Position numbers and translations under genes: made by a program. The notes under the pieces are model-generated. The model had not been told where the DNA came from and did not search any database. It saw nothing but the letters and a program-made list of their open reading frames with translations. Shown in pieces: positions 46,958-58,549 of a stretch of DNA of 64,000 nucleotides (position 1 is the first letter of the stretch; every line of letters starts with the position of its first letter). Source of the stretch: Geodermatophilus obscurus (lineage in GTDB: Bacteria; Actinomycetota; Actinomycetes; Mycobacteriales; Geodermatophilaceae); assembly GCF_900115395.1 (NCBI RefSeq), contig NZ_FOWE01000013.1:26969-90968 (forward strand), read 5' to 3'.

Positions 46958-47026
46958 CAAGCCAGACCATGCACCACTGACGACGAGGTCGCGCGGGCGA
47001 GCCGCCGGCCTCACCAGAGGAGATCC

Positions 47027-50167
<3,141 letters not shown>

Positions 50168-50213
50168 GGCAGGGCACGACGTCGCCGGCAGCAGGTCCCA
50201 GGGAGGAGACCGG

Positions 50214-50507
50214 GTGTTCACCGGGTCGCTGACCGCGGACCTGCTGCTGGGCGACGTCCACTCGCTCAAGGGCAAGCGCGCCGTCGTCCGGCCGATCGTG
50301 GCCGAGCTGCGGCGCCGCTTCGCCGTCGCTGCCGCCGAGGTGGGCGACCTCGACCTGCACCGCCGCGTGCAGGTCGGGGTCGCCACCGTCGCCGGGGACG
50401 CCGGTCAGGTGACCGACGTCCTCGACGCGTGCGAGCGGTTGCTGGCCGAGCGGCCGGAGGTGACGCTGCTGTCGACGCATCGGCAGCTGTTCTCCGACAC
50501 GGACTAG
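50214..50507 (+). CDS. DUF503 family protein
   Basis: 97 residues from GTG 50214 with GGAGGAG about eight bases upstream. The family pattern is [39 protein letters not shown] and [20 protein letters not shown]. It is a small ferredoxin-like fold, function unknown (YlxP-type, named for its place between infB and rbfA). Position here is exactly infB-DUF503-rbfA. Confidence 0.88.
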   Translation: MFTGSLTADLLLGDVHSLKGKRAVVRPIVAELRRRFAVAAAEVGDLDLHRRVQVGVATVAGDAGQVTDVLDACERLLAERPEVTLLSTHRQLFSDTD

Positions 50508-50584
50508 CCCGGCCAGCTCCTCCCGCACGTCCCCGTCCGACCGGACGCGCTCCCGGGCGCGCCCCCGACCCCCGGAGGTCCGCC

Positions 50585-51094
50585 GTGGCCGACCCCGCCC
50601 GCGCCCGCAAGCTCGCGGTGCGCATCCGCCAGATCGTCTCCTCGGCGATCGAGTCGCAGATCAAGGACCCCCGGCTCGGGATGGTCACCGTGACCGACGC
50701 CCGGGTCACCAGCGACCTGCGCGAGGCCACGGTCTACTACACCGTCTACGGCGACGAGACGGTGGTCGCCGACTCCGCCCGGGCCCTCGCCAGCGCGACC
50801 GGCGTGCTGCGCTCCACCGTCGGCCGGCAGACCGGCATCAAGTTCGTGCCGACGCTGACCTTCGTCGCCGACATGGTCCCCGACACCGCCCGTGAGCTCG
50901 ACGAGGCCCTCGAGCGCGTGCGGCACGCCGACGCCGAGCTCGCCCGGCTGCGGGAGAACGCCACCTACGCCGGGGACGCCGACCCCTACCGGCACCCCGA
51001 CGCCGACGACACCGACGAGGAGCACCCCACCGAGGAGTCCGGGAGCACCCCGTCGACGCAGACCACGTCGACGCAGACCAGGAGTGCCTCGTGA
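50585..51094 (+). CDS. rbfA: 30S ribosome-binding factor RbfA
   Basis: 169 residues from GTG 50585, preceded by GGAGG. RbfA matures the 5' end of 16S rRNA. Core: [41 protein letters not shown] and VYYTVYGDE. The C-terminal ~50 residues are Asp/Thr-rich and probably disordered. The stop overlaps the GTG of a small downstream gene. Confidence 0.95.
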   Translation: MADPARARKLAVRIRQIVSSAIESQIKDPRLGMVTVTDARVTSDLREATVYYTVYGDETVVADSARALASATGVLRSTVGRQTGIKFVPTLTFVADMVPDTARELDEALERVRHADAELARLRENATYAGDADPYRHPDADDTDEEHPTEESGSTPSTQTTSTQTRSAS

Positions 51095-51336
51095 GCGAGA
51101 ACGACCCCGATCCGTACCTGCCCGACGAGGGCCAGGGCCGGTCGGAGCTCGGGGGCCGCGCCGAGCCGAACGCCGGCGACCCCACCGACGGCGGCCGCAC
51201 CGGGCAGATCGGCGAGGTCCCCAGCATCGCCGAGGACGAGCCGGACGACGGCGGTCCGCCGCTGCCACCCGGCGGCGGGCTGGTCACCGAGGACACCAAC
51301 GCCTCCCCGGTGGCCGACCCCGGCCCCGGCGCCTGA
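51091..51336 (+). CDS. Small acidic protein (81 aa), unknown
   Basis: From GTG 51091 (GTGA with the rbfA stop) to four bases before the DHH gene. It is Pro/Gly/Asp/Glu-rich ([17 protein letters not shown]), without hydrophobic segments, so likely disordered. The tight fit between two genes supports that it is translated. I do not recognise a family. Confidence 0.6.
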   Translation: MSENDPDPYLPDEGQGRSELGGRAEPNAGDPTDGGRTGQIGEVPSIAEDEPDDGGPPLPPGGGLVTEDTNASPVADPGPGA

Positions 51337-51340
51337 CGGG

Positions 51341-52354
51341 ATGACGACGACCCCCGCGACGCCGGCGACCCGCACCCCGGCCGCGGTCCTGGCGGCCGCC
51401 GCCGACGCCCGGGCCACCGTGGTGCTCTCCGGCCACGTGCAGCCCGACGCCGATGCCCTCGGCAGCACCCTCGCCCTCGCCGAGGGGCTGCGCCGCCGCG
51501 GCGCACGGGTGAGCGCCACCTTCCCCGGTCCCGCGGTGCTGCCGGCGTCCCTGGGCTGGCTCCCCGGCGTCGAGGGGCTGCTGCCGTCGACCGCGGTCGA
51601 CCCCGCGCCGGACGTCTTCGTCAGCCTCGACGTCGCCTCCCCGAACCGCCTCGGCGAGCTCGCCGGGCTGCTGGAGAACGCCGGCACCTCCGTCGTCGTC
51701 GACCACCACGCCAGCAACCCCGGCTTCGGGCACGTCCGGCTGGTCGACCCGGCGGCGCCGGCCACGGTGGTCCTGGTGGCGGGCCTGCTCGACGAGCTGG
51801 GGATCGGGCTGGACGCCGACCTCGCCACGCTGCTCTACGCCGGGCTGGCCGCCGACACCGGCTCCTTCCGCTTCGGCAGCACCCGCCCGGATACCCACCG
51901 GCTCGCCGCCCGGCTGCTCGCCACCGGCATCGACCACGCCGCCATCAGCCGGCGGCTGTTCGACACCGCGCCCTTCGGCTGGCTGCGGCTGCTGTCGGCG
52001 GTGGCCGGGCGGGCCGTCCTCGAGCCGGCCGTCGGCCGCGGCCTGGTGTGGACCTGGTCGAGCACCGCGGAGGCCGCCGAGCACGGCCTGCCCGGCGAGC
52101 AGCTCGAGGCGCTCGTCGACGTCGTCCGCGCGACCGAGGAGGCCGACGTCGCCTGCGTGCTCAAGGGGCAGGCCGACGGGACGTGGTCGGTGTCACTGCG
52201 CTCCCGCGGGGGCACCGACGTCGCCCGCGTCGCGATGGCGCTGGGCGGCGGCGGGCACCGCATGGCCGCCGGCTTCACCTCGCACGCCGACCGTGACGGC
52301 ACCGTCGACCTGGTCCGCCGTCTGCTGAGCGGCTCCACGACCACCGCGCGGTGA
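51341..52354 (+). CDS. DHH/DHHA1 phosphoesterase, NrnA-like
   Basis: 337 residues. NrnA-type enzymes degrade short oligoribonucleotides or pAp, or cyclic dinucleotide products. Metal-binding motifs: VLSGHVQPDADALGSTLAL (DHH motif I), SLDVASPNR, and VVVDHHASNPGFG (DHH motif). The DHHA1 domain closes with GGGGHRMAAGF. It overlaps the MATE gene by four bases. In M. tuberculosis the same neighbour (Rv2837c) hydrolyses c-di-AMP-derived products and nanoRNA; transfer of that role is inference. Confidence 0.92.
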   Translation: MTTTPATPATRTPAAVLAAAADARATVVLSGHVQPDADALGSTLALAEGLRRRGARVSATFPGPAVLPASLGWLPGVEGLLPSTAVDPAPDVFVSLDVASPNRLGELAGLLENAGTSVVVDHHASNPGFGHVRLVDPAAPATVVLVAGLLDELGIGLDADLATLLYAGLAADTGSFRFGSTRPDTHRLAARLLATGIDHAAISRRLFDTAPFGWLRLLSAVAGRAVLEPAVGRGLVWTWSSTAEAAEHGLPGEQLEALVDVVRATEEADVACVLKGQADGTWSVSLRSRGGTDVARVAMALGGGGHRMAAGFTSHADRDGTVDLVRRLLSGSTTTAR

Positions 52355-53667
52355 CCGCGGCGGGTGCACCCGGCCGTCCCGGTGTCCTCGCGCTGGCGGT
52401 GCCGGCGCTGGTGGTGCTGGCGGCCGAGCCGCTGTACCTGCTGGTCGACACCGCCGTCGTCGGCAACCTGGGCACCGTGGCGCTCGGCGGCCTGGCCGTC
52501 GGCGGCGGGCTGCTGGCCTGGGCCGCCGCGCTGCTCAACTTCCTCGCCTACGGCACCACCGCCCGCGCCGCCCGCCGAGCCGGGGCCGGTGACCGCGCGG
52601 GCGCCGTCGCCGAGGGGGTGCAGGCGACCTGGCTGGCGCTGCTGCTGGGGGCCGTCGTCGTCGCGCTGTTCCAGCTGCTGGCCGGGCCGCTGACCCGCGC
52701 CCTGGCCGGCGGCCCCGGCGAGGTGGCCGCCGCGGGGGAGCAGTGGCTGCGCATCGCCGGCTGCGGCGCGCCGCTGCTGCTGGTCTCGCTGGCCGGCAAC
52801 GGCTGGCTGCGCGGCGTGCAGGACCTGCGCAGGCCGGTGCGCTTCGTGCTGGCCGGCAGCCTGCTCAGCCTCGTGCTGTGCCCGCTGCTGGTGTACCCGG
52901 CCGGGCTCGGCCTGCCCGGGTCGGCGGTCGCCAACCTCGCCGGGCAGTCCCTCACGGCGGCGCTGTTCGTGCGGGCGCTGCTGCGCGAGGACGCCGACCG
53001 GCGGTTCCGCCCGGCCGCCGTCCGCGCGCAGCTGGTCCTGGGCCGCGACCTGCTGCTGCGCGCCACCGTGCTGCAGGTGGCCTTCCTCGTCGCCGCGGGC
53101 GTGGCGGCGCGGGCCGGGCAGGCCCAGCTCGGGGCGCACCAGATCGCGCTGCAGCTGTTCCTGTTCCTCGCGCTGGTCCTCGACGCCTACGCCATCGCCG
53201 CCCAGACGCTGGTCGGCTCCGCCCTCGGTGCCGGCCGGCCCGACGAGGCCCGCGCCACCGCCCGGCGGGTCACGCTGTGGGGCCTGGGCACCGGCGTCCT
53301 GGTCGCCGTGCTGCTGCTGGCCGGGCGCGACCTGCTCGTCCCGATGTTCACCGGCGACCCCGCGGTGCGTGCCCAGGCCGAGCTCGTGTGGTGGTTCCTC
53401 GCCGGGTTCCAGCCGCTGGCCGGGGTGGTGTTCGCCCTCGACGGCGTGCTCATGGGGGCCGGCGACGTCGGCTACCTGCGCACGGTGACCATCGGCGCGG
53501 CCCTGGCCGGGTTCCTCCCCCTGTCGCTGCTGTCGGGCCCGCTCGGCTGGGGCCTGGCCGGTGTGTGGACCGGGCTGACGGCGTTCATCGCGCTCCGGCT
53601 GGTCGCCGTGGTGGCCCGGGTGGCGGGGGAGAGGTGGCTGACCGCACCTGCGACGGTGGGCGCATGA
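52351..53667 (+). CDS. MATE-family efflux transporter (DinF-like)
   Basis: 438 residues with about twelve hydrophobic helices. The family exports cationic compounds by Na+ or H+ exchange. MATE marks include LAVPALVVLAAEPLYLLVDTA, GNLGTVALGGLAVGG and QIALQLFLFLALVLDAYAIAAQTLVG. It starts in the DHH gene stop and its own stop overlaps truB (ATGA). This DHH-dinF-truB adjacency is conserved in Actinobacteria. Substrate unknown. Confidence 0.93.
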   Translation: MTAAGAPGRPGVLALAVPALVVLAAEPLYLLVDTAVVGNLGTVALGGLAVGGGLLAWAAALLNFLAYGTTARAARRAGAGDRAGAVAEGVQATWLALLLGAVVVALFQLLAGPLTRALAGGPGEVAAAGEQWLRIAGCGAPLLLVSLAGNGWLRGVQDLRRPVRFVLAGSLLSLVLCPLLVYPAGLGLPGSAVANLAGQSLTAALFVRALLREDADRRFRPAAVRAQLVLGRDLLLRATVLQVAFLVAAGVAARAGQAQLGAHQIALQLFLFLALVLDAYAIAAQTLVGSALGAGRPDEARATARRVTLWGLGTGVLVAVLLLAGRDLLVPMFTGDPAVRAQAELVWWFLAGFQPLAGVVFALDGVLMGAGDVGYLRTVTIGAALAGFLPLSLLSGPLGWGLAGVWTGLTAFIALRLVAVVARVAGERWLTAPATVGA

Positions 53668-54584
53668 GCCGCCGCCGAGCCGCCGACGCCGACGTGACCC
53701 CGGCGATCCTCCTGGTCGACAAGCCCGGCGGGATGACCTCGCACGACGTCGTCGCCCGCGCCCGGCGGGTGCTGTCGGTCCGCCGCGTCGGCCACGCCGG
53801 CACCCTCGACCCGATGGCCACCGGCCTGCTCGTGCTCGGCGTCGGCGCCGCCACCCGGCTGCTGGGCCACCTGGGGGGCTCGGACAAGGTCTACGACGCC
53901 ACCGTCCGCCTCGGGCAGACCACCGTCACCGACGACCGCGAGGGCGAGGTCCTCACCACCACCCCCGCCGGCCACCTCGACGACGACGCCGTGCGCGCCG
54001 CACTGGCCGCGCAGACCGGGCCGCTGCAGCAGGTGCCGTCCTCGGTGAGCGCCGTCAAGGTCGCCGGCCGCCGCTCCTACGACCGCGTGCGCGCCGGCGA
54101 GGAGGTCGTGCTCGAGCCGCGGTCGGTCACCGTCCACCGCATCGACGTGCACCGCGTCACCCGGTCCGCGCCCGGCCTGCTCGACGTCGAGGTCACCGTC
54201 GCCTGCACCGCCGGCACGTACGTCCGCGCCATCGCCCGCGACGCCGGTGCCGCGCTCGGCGTGGGCGGGCACCTCACCGCCCTGCGCCGCACCGCCTCGG
54301 GCCCGTTCACCACCGCGCAGGCCGCGCCGGTCGAGGAGGCCGCGGCCGCGCTCACCGCCGGCGGCGGGCGGGGGACGCTGACCCTCACCGACGCCGCCAC
54401 CGCGATCTACCCCGAGCGCCGCCTCGAGGAGGACGAGGCGCGCGCCCTCGGGTACGGGCAGCAGATCGCGGCCACCGGCCGGCCCGGGCTCAGCGCCGCC
54501 GTCGACCCGGCCGGCCGGCTGGTCGCCCTCGTCGAGGACGCCGGTGCCACGGCCCGCGTCGCGGTCGGCTTCCCGGCCGGCTAG
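53664..54584 (+). CDS. truB: tRNA pseudouridine(55) synthase TruB
   Basis: 306 residues from ATG 53664. It makes pseudouridine 55 in the T-loop of tRNA. Catalytic Asp is in RRVGHAGTLDPMATGLLVL. Other marks are LVDKPGGMTSHDVV, DKVYDATVRLGQTT, QVPSSVSAVKVAGRRSYDR and CTAGTYVRAIARD. The C-terminal ~60 residues form a PUA-like tail. The end overlaps, tail to tail, the HAD gene by four bases. Confidence 0.96.
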   Translation: MSRRRAADADVTPAILLVDKPGGMTSHDVVARARRVLSVRRVGHAGTLDPMATGLLVLGVGAATRLLGHLGGSDKVYDATVRLGQTTVTDDREGEVLTTTPAGHLDDDAVRAALAAQTGPLQQVPSSVSAVKVAGRRSYDRVRAGEEVVLEPRSVTVHRIDVHRVTRSAPGLLDVEVTVACTAGTYVRAIARDAGAALGVGGHLTALRRTASGPFTTAQAAPVEEAAAALTAGGGRGTLTLTDAATAIYPERRLEEDEARALGYGQQIAATGRPGLSAAVDPAGRLVALVEDAGATARVAVGFPAG

Positions 54585-55267
54585 TCCCGGGTGATCCGCC
54601 CGATCAGCGGGTCGTCGAGGTGGGCGAGCAGGTCGGCCGGGTCGTCGTGGACCTCGTCGGCGCCCTCCTCGAGGAGCTCCGCGCGCGAGATCCCGCCGCA
54701 CGTCAGCGCGATGCTCGGGAAGCCCGCGTCCCGGGCGGCCCGCACGTCCCACACCGTGTCGCCCACCGCGACCGTCCGGGCGGGGTCGAGGCCGTGGGCC
54801 CCGGCGGCGGTCTGCAGCAGGTCCGGCGCCGGCTTGGCCGACTCGACGTCGGCCGACGTCGTCGACCCGTCGACGACGTCCTCGCCGCCGACCGCCGGGA
54901 CCATCCACTCCAGGTCGGCGTCCTCGCCGCTGGTCGCCAGCACCACCGCCAGCCCCCGCTCGCGGCACGCGGCGAGCAGCTCGTCCACCCGCGGGAAGGC
55001 CGCCACCAGCTCGCGCAGGGGCTCGTAGCGCCGGGTCTTGGCCTCCGAGACGCGCTCGGCCTCGGCGTCGGGGACGTCGTCACCGAGCAGGTGCGTCACC
55101 AACTGCTCGCTGGCGATCCCGATGGCGCGGTGGCAGGCCGCCATCGGGACGTCGGCGTGCCCGGTGTCGCGGAAGGCCTGCCACCAGGCGAGGACCTGCA
55201 GGTAGTTGGTGTCGAGCAGGGTGCCGTCGACGTCGAGGAGCACGCCGGGTCGCTTGGCCTGGGTCAC
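54581..55267 (-). CDS. HAD-superfamily hydrolase
   Basis: 228 residues from GTG 55267. Motif I is VLLDVDGTLLDTNYLQ (nucleophile DxD). Motif II is the Ser/Thr in LATSGEDADLEW, motif III the Lys in ESAKPAPDLL, and motif IV is VGDTVWDVRAA. This is a phosphoglycolate-phosphatase-like (class I cap) type. Substrate unknown. It is monocistronic and convergent with truB. Confidence 0.9.
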   Translation of the reverse strand: MTQAKRPGVLLDVDGTLLDTNYLQVLAWWQAFRDTGHADVPMAACHRAIGIASEQLVTHLLGDDVPDAEAERVSEAKTRRYEPLRELVAAFPRVDELLAACRERGLAVVLATSGEDADLEWMVPAVGGEDVVDGSTTSADVESAKPAPDLLQTAAGAHGLDPARTVAVGDTVWDVRAARDAGFPSIALTCGGISRAELLEEGADEVHDDPADLLAHLDDPLIGRITRD

Positions 55268-55339
55268 GGCGTCATCCTTCCCCGGCTGCCGCGTCCCCGC
55301 CCCGGTTAGGCGGGACGGGGAGCAGGGCAAGGGGCAGCC

Positions 55340-55663
55340 ATGAGCGTCGTGAAGATCAACGCGATCGTGGTGCCGCCGCACGCCCAGGAGCGCTTCGAGG
55401 AGCGCTTCCGCGGCCGCGGCGGAGCCGTGGAGAAGACCCCCGGCTTCGAGTGGTTCGAGCTGCTGCGGCCCGTCGAGGGCACCGACCAGTACCTGGTCTA
55501 CACGCGGTGGGAGAGCGAGGAGGCCTACCGCTCGTGGGAGGGCGGCCAGGACTTCGCGCGCTCCCACGGCGGCGGCGGGGACGAGCTGGCGCCCGCGGCG
55601 AGCGACTCGCACCACCTGTGGTCCTACGAGGTGGTCGAGAGCTCGGCGCCCGACCGGCCCTGA
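55340..55663 (+). CDS. ABM-domain monooxygenase, heme-degrading (MhuD/IsdG-like)
   Basis: 107 residues. The dimeric alpha/beta-barrel pattern is VVKINAIVVPPHAQERFEER, KTPGFEWFELLRPVEG, TDQYLVYTRWESEEAYRSW. The Asn in KINAIVV and His in FARSHGGGGDE fit the IsdG/MhuD heme-binding residues. Such proteins open heme and release iron. No heme-uptake genes are nearby, so other ABM roles remain possible. A ribosome-binding AGGGGCA is present. Confidence 0.8.
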   Translation: MSVVKINAIVVPPHAQERFEERFRGRGGAVEKTPGFEWFELLRPVEGTDQYLVYTRWESEEAYRSWEGGQDFARSHGGGGDELAPAASDSHHLWSYEVVESSAPDRP

Positions 55664-55770
55664 GCACTCCCCGGCGGCGGTCGGCTCCCGGCCGCCGCCG
55701 GCCCCGGCGCTACTGTGAGCGGCGGGCCGGTCGTCCGCCGGTCCCCCTCGAGCACGCGCAGGTGGGAGAC

Positions 55771-56910
55771 ATGACCGACACGCTCGCCGACACCCGCACC
55801 TCCTCCCGGTCCTTCACCGAGAGCGTGTCGGTGACCGTGGAGGACGTGACCCGCCGCCCGGTCGCCGAGCGCGAGGCGGTGCTCGCCGACCCCGGCTTCG
55901 GGCGGCACTTCACCGACACGATGTTCGTGGCCCGCTACACCGCCGGCCGCGGCTGGCACGACGCCCGGTTGACGCAGTACGCGCCGCTGCAGGTCGACCC
56001 CGCCACCGCCGCGCTGCACTACGCCCAGTCGATCTTCGAGGGGCTCAAGGCCTACGCCCAGCCCGACGGCAGCGTCGCCACCTTCCGGCCCGAGGCCAAC
56101 GCCGCCCGCTTCGCGCGCGGCGCCCGCCGGCTGGCCATGCCGCCGGTGCCCGAGGAGGCGTTCGTCGCCGCCGTCGACGCCCTCGTCGACGCCGACCGCG
56201 ACTGGGTGCCCACCGGCCCGGACCAGACCCTGTACATCCGCCCGTACCAGCTGGCCACCGAGCCCTTCCTGGGCGTGCGGCCGGCCAACGAGTACCTCTT
56301 CCTGGTCATCGCCAGCCCGGCCGGGGCCTACTTCCCGCGCGGCGTGCACCCGGTGAGCGTCTACCTCTCCGAGGACTACATCCGGGCCGCGCCCGGCGGC
56401 ACCGGCGACGTCAAGTGCGCCGGCAACTACGCCGCGAGCCTGCTGGCCCAGGAGCAGGCGATCGCCGCCGGCTGCGACCAGGTCGTGTGGCTCGACGCGG
56501 TGGAGAAGCGGTACGTCGAGGAGATGGGCGGGATGAACCTGTTCTTCGTCCTCGGCTCCGGCGACGGCGCCGAGCTCGTCACCCCCGAGCTCACCGGCAC
56601 GCTGCTGCCCGGCATCACCCGCGACTCGCTCATCGAGGTGGCGCGCGAGCGCGGGATGCGGGTCACCGAGCGGCGGTTCAGCGTCGACGAGTGGCGCTCG
56701 GGCGTGGCCGACGGCACGGTCACCGAGACCTTCGCCTGCGGCACCGCGGCGGTCATCACCCCGGTCGGCGAGGTCAAGGCGCGCACCGGCGACTTCACGG
56801 TCGGCGACGGCACCCCCGGGCCGGTCACCATGGGCCTGCGCGGCGCCCTGCTCGACATCCAGCACGGCCGGGTGCCCGACACCCGCGGCTGGCTGCACCG
56901 GGTCGCCTGA
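55771..56910 (+). CDS. ilvE: Branched-chain amino acid aminotransferase
   Basis: 379 residues from ATG 55771 with GGGAG upstream. This PLP fold-type IV enzyme makes or degrades Leu, Ile and Val. Signatures: SIFEGLKAYAQPDGSVATFR, IRPYQLATEPFLGVR, GTGDVKCAGNYAASLLAQ (the PLP Lys of this family lies in this segment), EEMGGMNLFFV and ETFACGTAAVITPVGEV. Monocistronic, followed by ribF after 29 bp. Confidence 0.96.
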   Translation: MTDTLADTRTSSRSFTESVSVTVEDVTRRPVAEREAVLADPGFGRHFTDTMFVARYTAGRGWHDARLTQYAPLQVDPATAALHYAQSIFEGLKAYAQPDGSVATFRPEANAARFARGARRLAMPPVPEEAFVAAVDALVDADRDWVPTGPDQTLYIRPYQLATEPFLGVRPANEYLFLVIASPAGAYFPRGVHPVSVYLSEDYIRAAPGGTGDVKCAGNYAASLLAQEQAIAAGCDQVVWLDAVEKRYVEEMGGMNLFFVLGSGDGAELVTPELTGTLLPGITRDSLIEVARERGMRVTERRFSVDEWRSGVADGTVTETFACGTAAVITPVGEVKARTGDFTVGDGTPGPVTMGLRGALLDIQHGRVPDTRGWLHRVA

Positions 56911-56939
56911 GCGGCCCGGCGGACGGGGGAGCGGGGCGC

Positions 56940-57908
56940 GTGCGGCGCTGGCGTGGGGTCGCCGACACCCCGGCCGACCTGGGCCGGACGGTGGTCACCG
57001 TCGGCATGTACGACGGCGTCCACCGCGGTCACCAGAAGCTCATCGGCACCGCCGTCGCCCGCGCCCGCGCGCTCGGCCGGCCCTGCGTGCTGGTCACTTT
57101 CGACCCGCACCCGACCGAGGTCGTCCGCCCGGGCTCGCACCCGGCGATCCTGACCTCCCTCGACCGCAAGGCCGAGCTGGTCGCCTCGCTCGGCGTCGAC
57201 GGGATGTGCGTCATCCCCTTCACCGCCGCCTTCAGCCGCCTCACGCCGGAGGAGTTCGCCCACGGCGTGCTCGTCGAGGACCTGCACGCCGCGGCCGTCG
57301 TCGTCGGGGAGAACTTCACCTACGGGCACAAGGCCGCGGGCAACGTCGGCACGCTGACCCAGGAGGGCCGCCGGTTCGGCTTCGCCGTCGAGGGGATCCC
57401 GCTGGCCGGCGACGAGGCCGCCGACGGCGCGGTCACCATCTCCTCGACCTACGTCCGCGCCTGCGTGGCGGCCGGCGACATGGAGAGCGCGGCGCGGGCG
57501 CTGGGCCGTCCCCACCGCGTCGACGGCGTCGTCGTGCGCGGCGAGCGGCGCGGCCGGGAGCTGGGCTACCCGACGGCGAACGTCGAGTGCCCGCCGTACA
57601 CCGCGATCCCGGCCGACGGCGTCTACGCCGGCGCCCTGGTCACCCGCGACCCGTCCGGCGCGACCCTGGGCAGCGCCCCCGCCGCGATCTCGGTGGGCAC
57701 CAACCCGACGTTCCAGGGCTCGCGGCGGACCGTCGAGGCCTTCGTGCTGGACTTCTCCGGCGACCTGTACGGCGAGCACGTCGGTGTCGAGTTCGTGCAG
57801 CGGCTGCGGCCGATGACCTCCTTCCCCGGCGTCGACGCCCTCGTCGCGGCGATGGCCGACGACGTCGCGCACACCCGCACCGTGCTGGGGCTGCCCCCCG
57901 CCGGGTGA
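56940..57908 (+). CDS. ribF: Bifunctional riboflavin kinase/FAD synthetase
   Basis: 322 residues from GTG 56940. The N-terminal FMN adenylyltransferase part shows TVGMYDGVHRGHQKLI (GxxHxGH). The C-terminal kinase domain shows GRELGYPTANVECPP and GVYAGALV, with TFQGSRRTVEAFVLDF near the end. It turns riboflavin into FMN and FAD. It precedes rpsO, as in M. tuberculosis. Confidence 0.96.
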   Translation: MRRWRGVADTPADLGRTVVTVGMYDGVHRGHQKLIGTAVARARALGRPCVLVTFDPHPTEVVRPGSHPAILTSLDRKAELVASLGVDGMCVIPFTAAFSRLTPEEFAHGVLVEDLHAAAVVVGENFTYGHKAAGNVGTLTQEGRRFGFAVEGIPLAGDEAADGAVTISSTYVRACVAAGDMESAARALGRPHRVDGVVVRGERRGRELGYPTANVECPPYTAIPADGVYAGALVTRDPSGATLGSAPAAISVGTNPTFQGSRRTVEAFVLDFSGDLYGEHVGVEFVQRLRPMTSFPGVDALVAAMADDVAHTRTVLGLPPAG

Positions 57909-58034
57909 TCACCGCGCCGGGCCGTCCGCGGCCCGCTGGTAGCCTCGGGGAGTCGGGCCCAGCCCGACGTGTGTGAGATCTGCCCCCGTGACCCAGACCG
58001 GGGGCCACACGTGACCAGGCCGGGAGGCCCGCCC

Positions 58035-58304
58035 ATGGCGCTCGACAGCGCGACGAAGCAGCAGATCATGACCGACTACGCGACGGTCGAGAAGGACACG
58101 GGCTCGCCCGAGGTCCAGGTCGCGATGCTCACCCGCCGGATCAGCGACCTGACCGAGCACCTCAAGCAGCACAAGCACGACCACCACAGCCGGCGGGGCC
58201 TGCTCCTGCTGGTCGGCCGTCGCCGCCGGCTGCTGAACTACCTGGCCAAGACCGACATCAACCGCTACCGCTCGCTCATCGAGCGGCTCGGTCTGCGCCG
58301 CTGA
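58035..58304 (+). CDS. rpsO: 30S ribosomal protein S15
   Basis: 89 residues from ATG 58035, preceded by GGGAGG. S15 binds 16S rRNA early in assembly. Pattern: [61 protein letters not shown]. The 126-bp leader holds an inverted repeat (GTCGGGC/GCCCGAC, 57952-57968) that could support autoregulation. A strong terminator follows. Confidence 0.97.
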   Translation: MALDSATKQQIMTDYATVEKDTGSPEVQVAMLTRRISDLTEHLKQHKHDHHSRRGLLLLVGRRRRLLNYLAKTDINRYRSLIERLGLRR

Positions 58305-58308
58305 CACC

Positions 58309-58341
58309 AGAGGGGACCGTCCCACCGGGACGGTCCCCTCT
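58309..58341 (+). terminator. Terminator hairpin after rpsO
   Basis: A perfect 15-bp stem (58309-58323 with 58327-58341) and a 3-base loop, four bases past the rpsO stop. It lacks a T-tract; it likely ends or attenuates rpsO mRNA before pnp. Confidence 0.85.
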
Positions 58342-58549
58342 CTCGTGGGGCGTCCGCCCCACGGGACCACGGCCCCCGGCCGTGCACCCCGACGCTGGTC
58401 GGTCCTCGGTAGTGGCCTCCGGGCATGGCCTCCCCTCGCGGGGGGAACGTCCCCGGGGGCTTCGATCGAAGACCGGCTCACCCGGGAGCAGTCCGGCGCA
58501 GGGCGCCACGAAGAGGACGTCGCCGCATGCGACGTAGGAAGAGGACGAC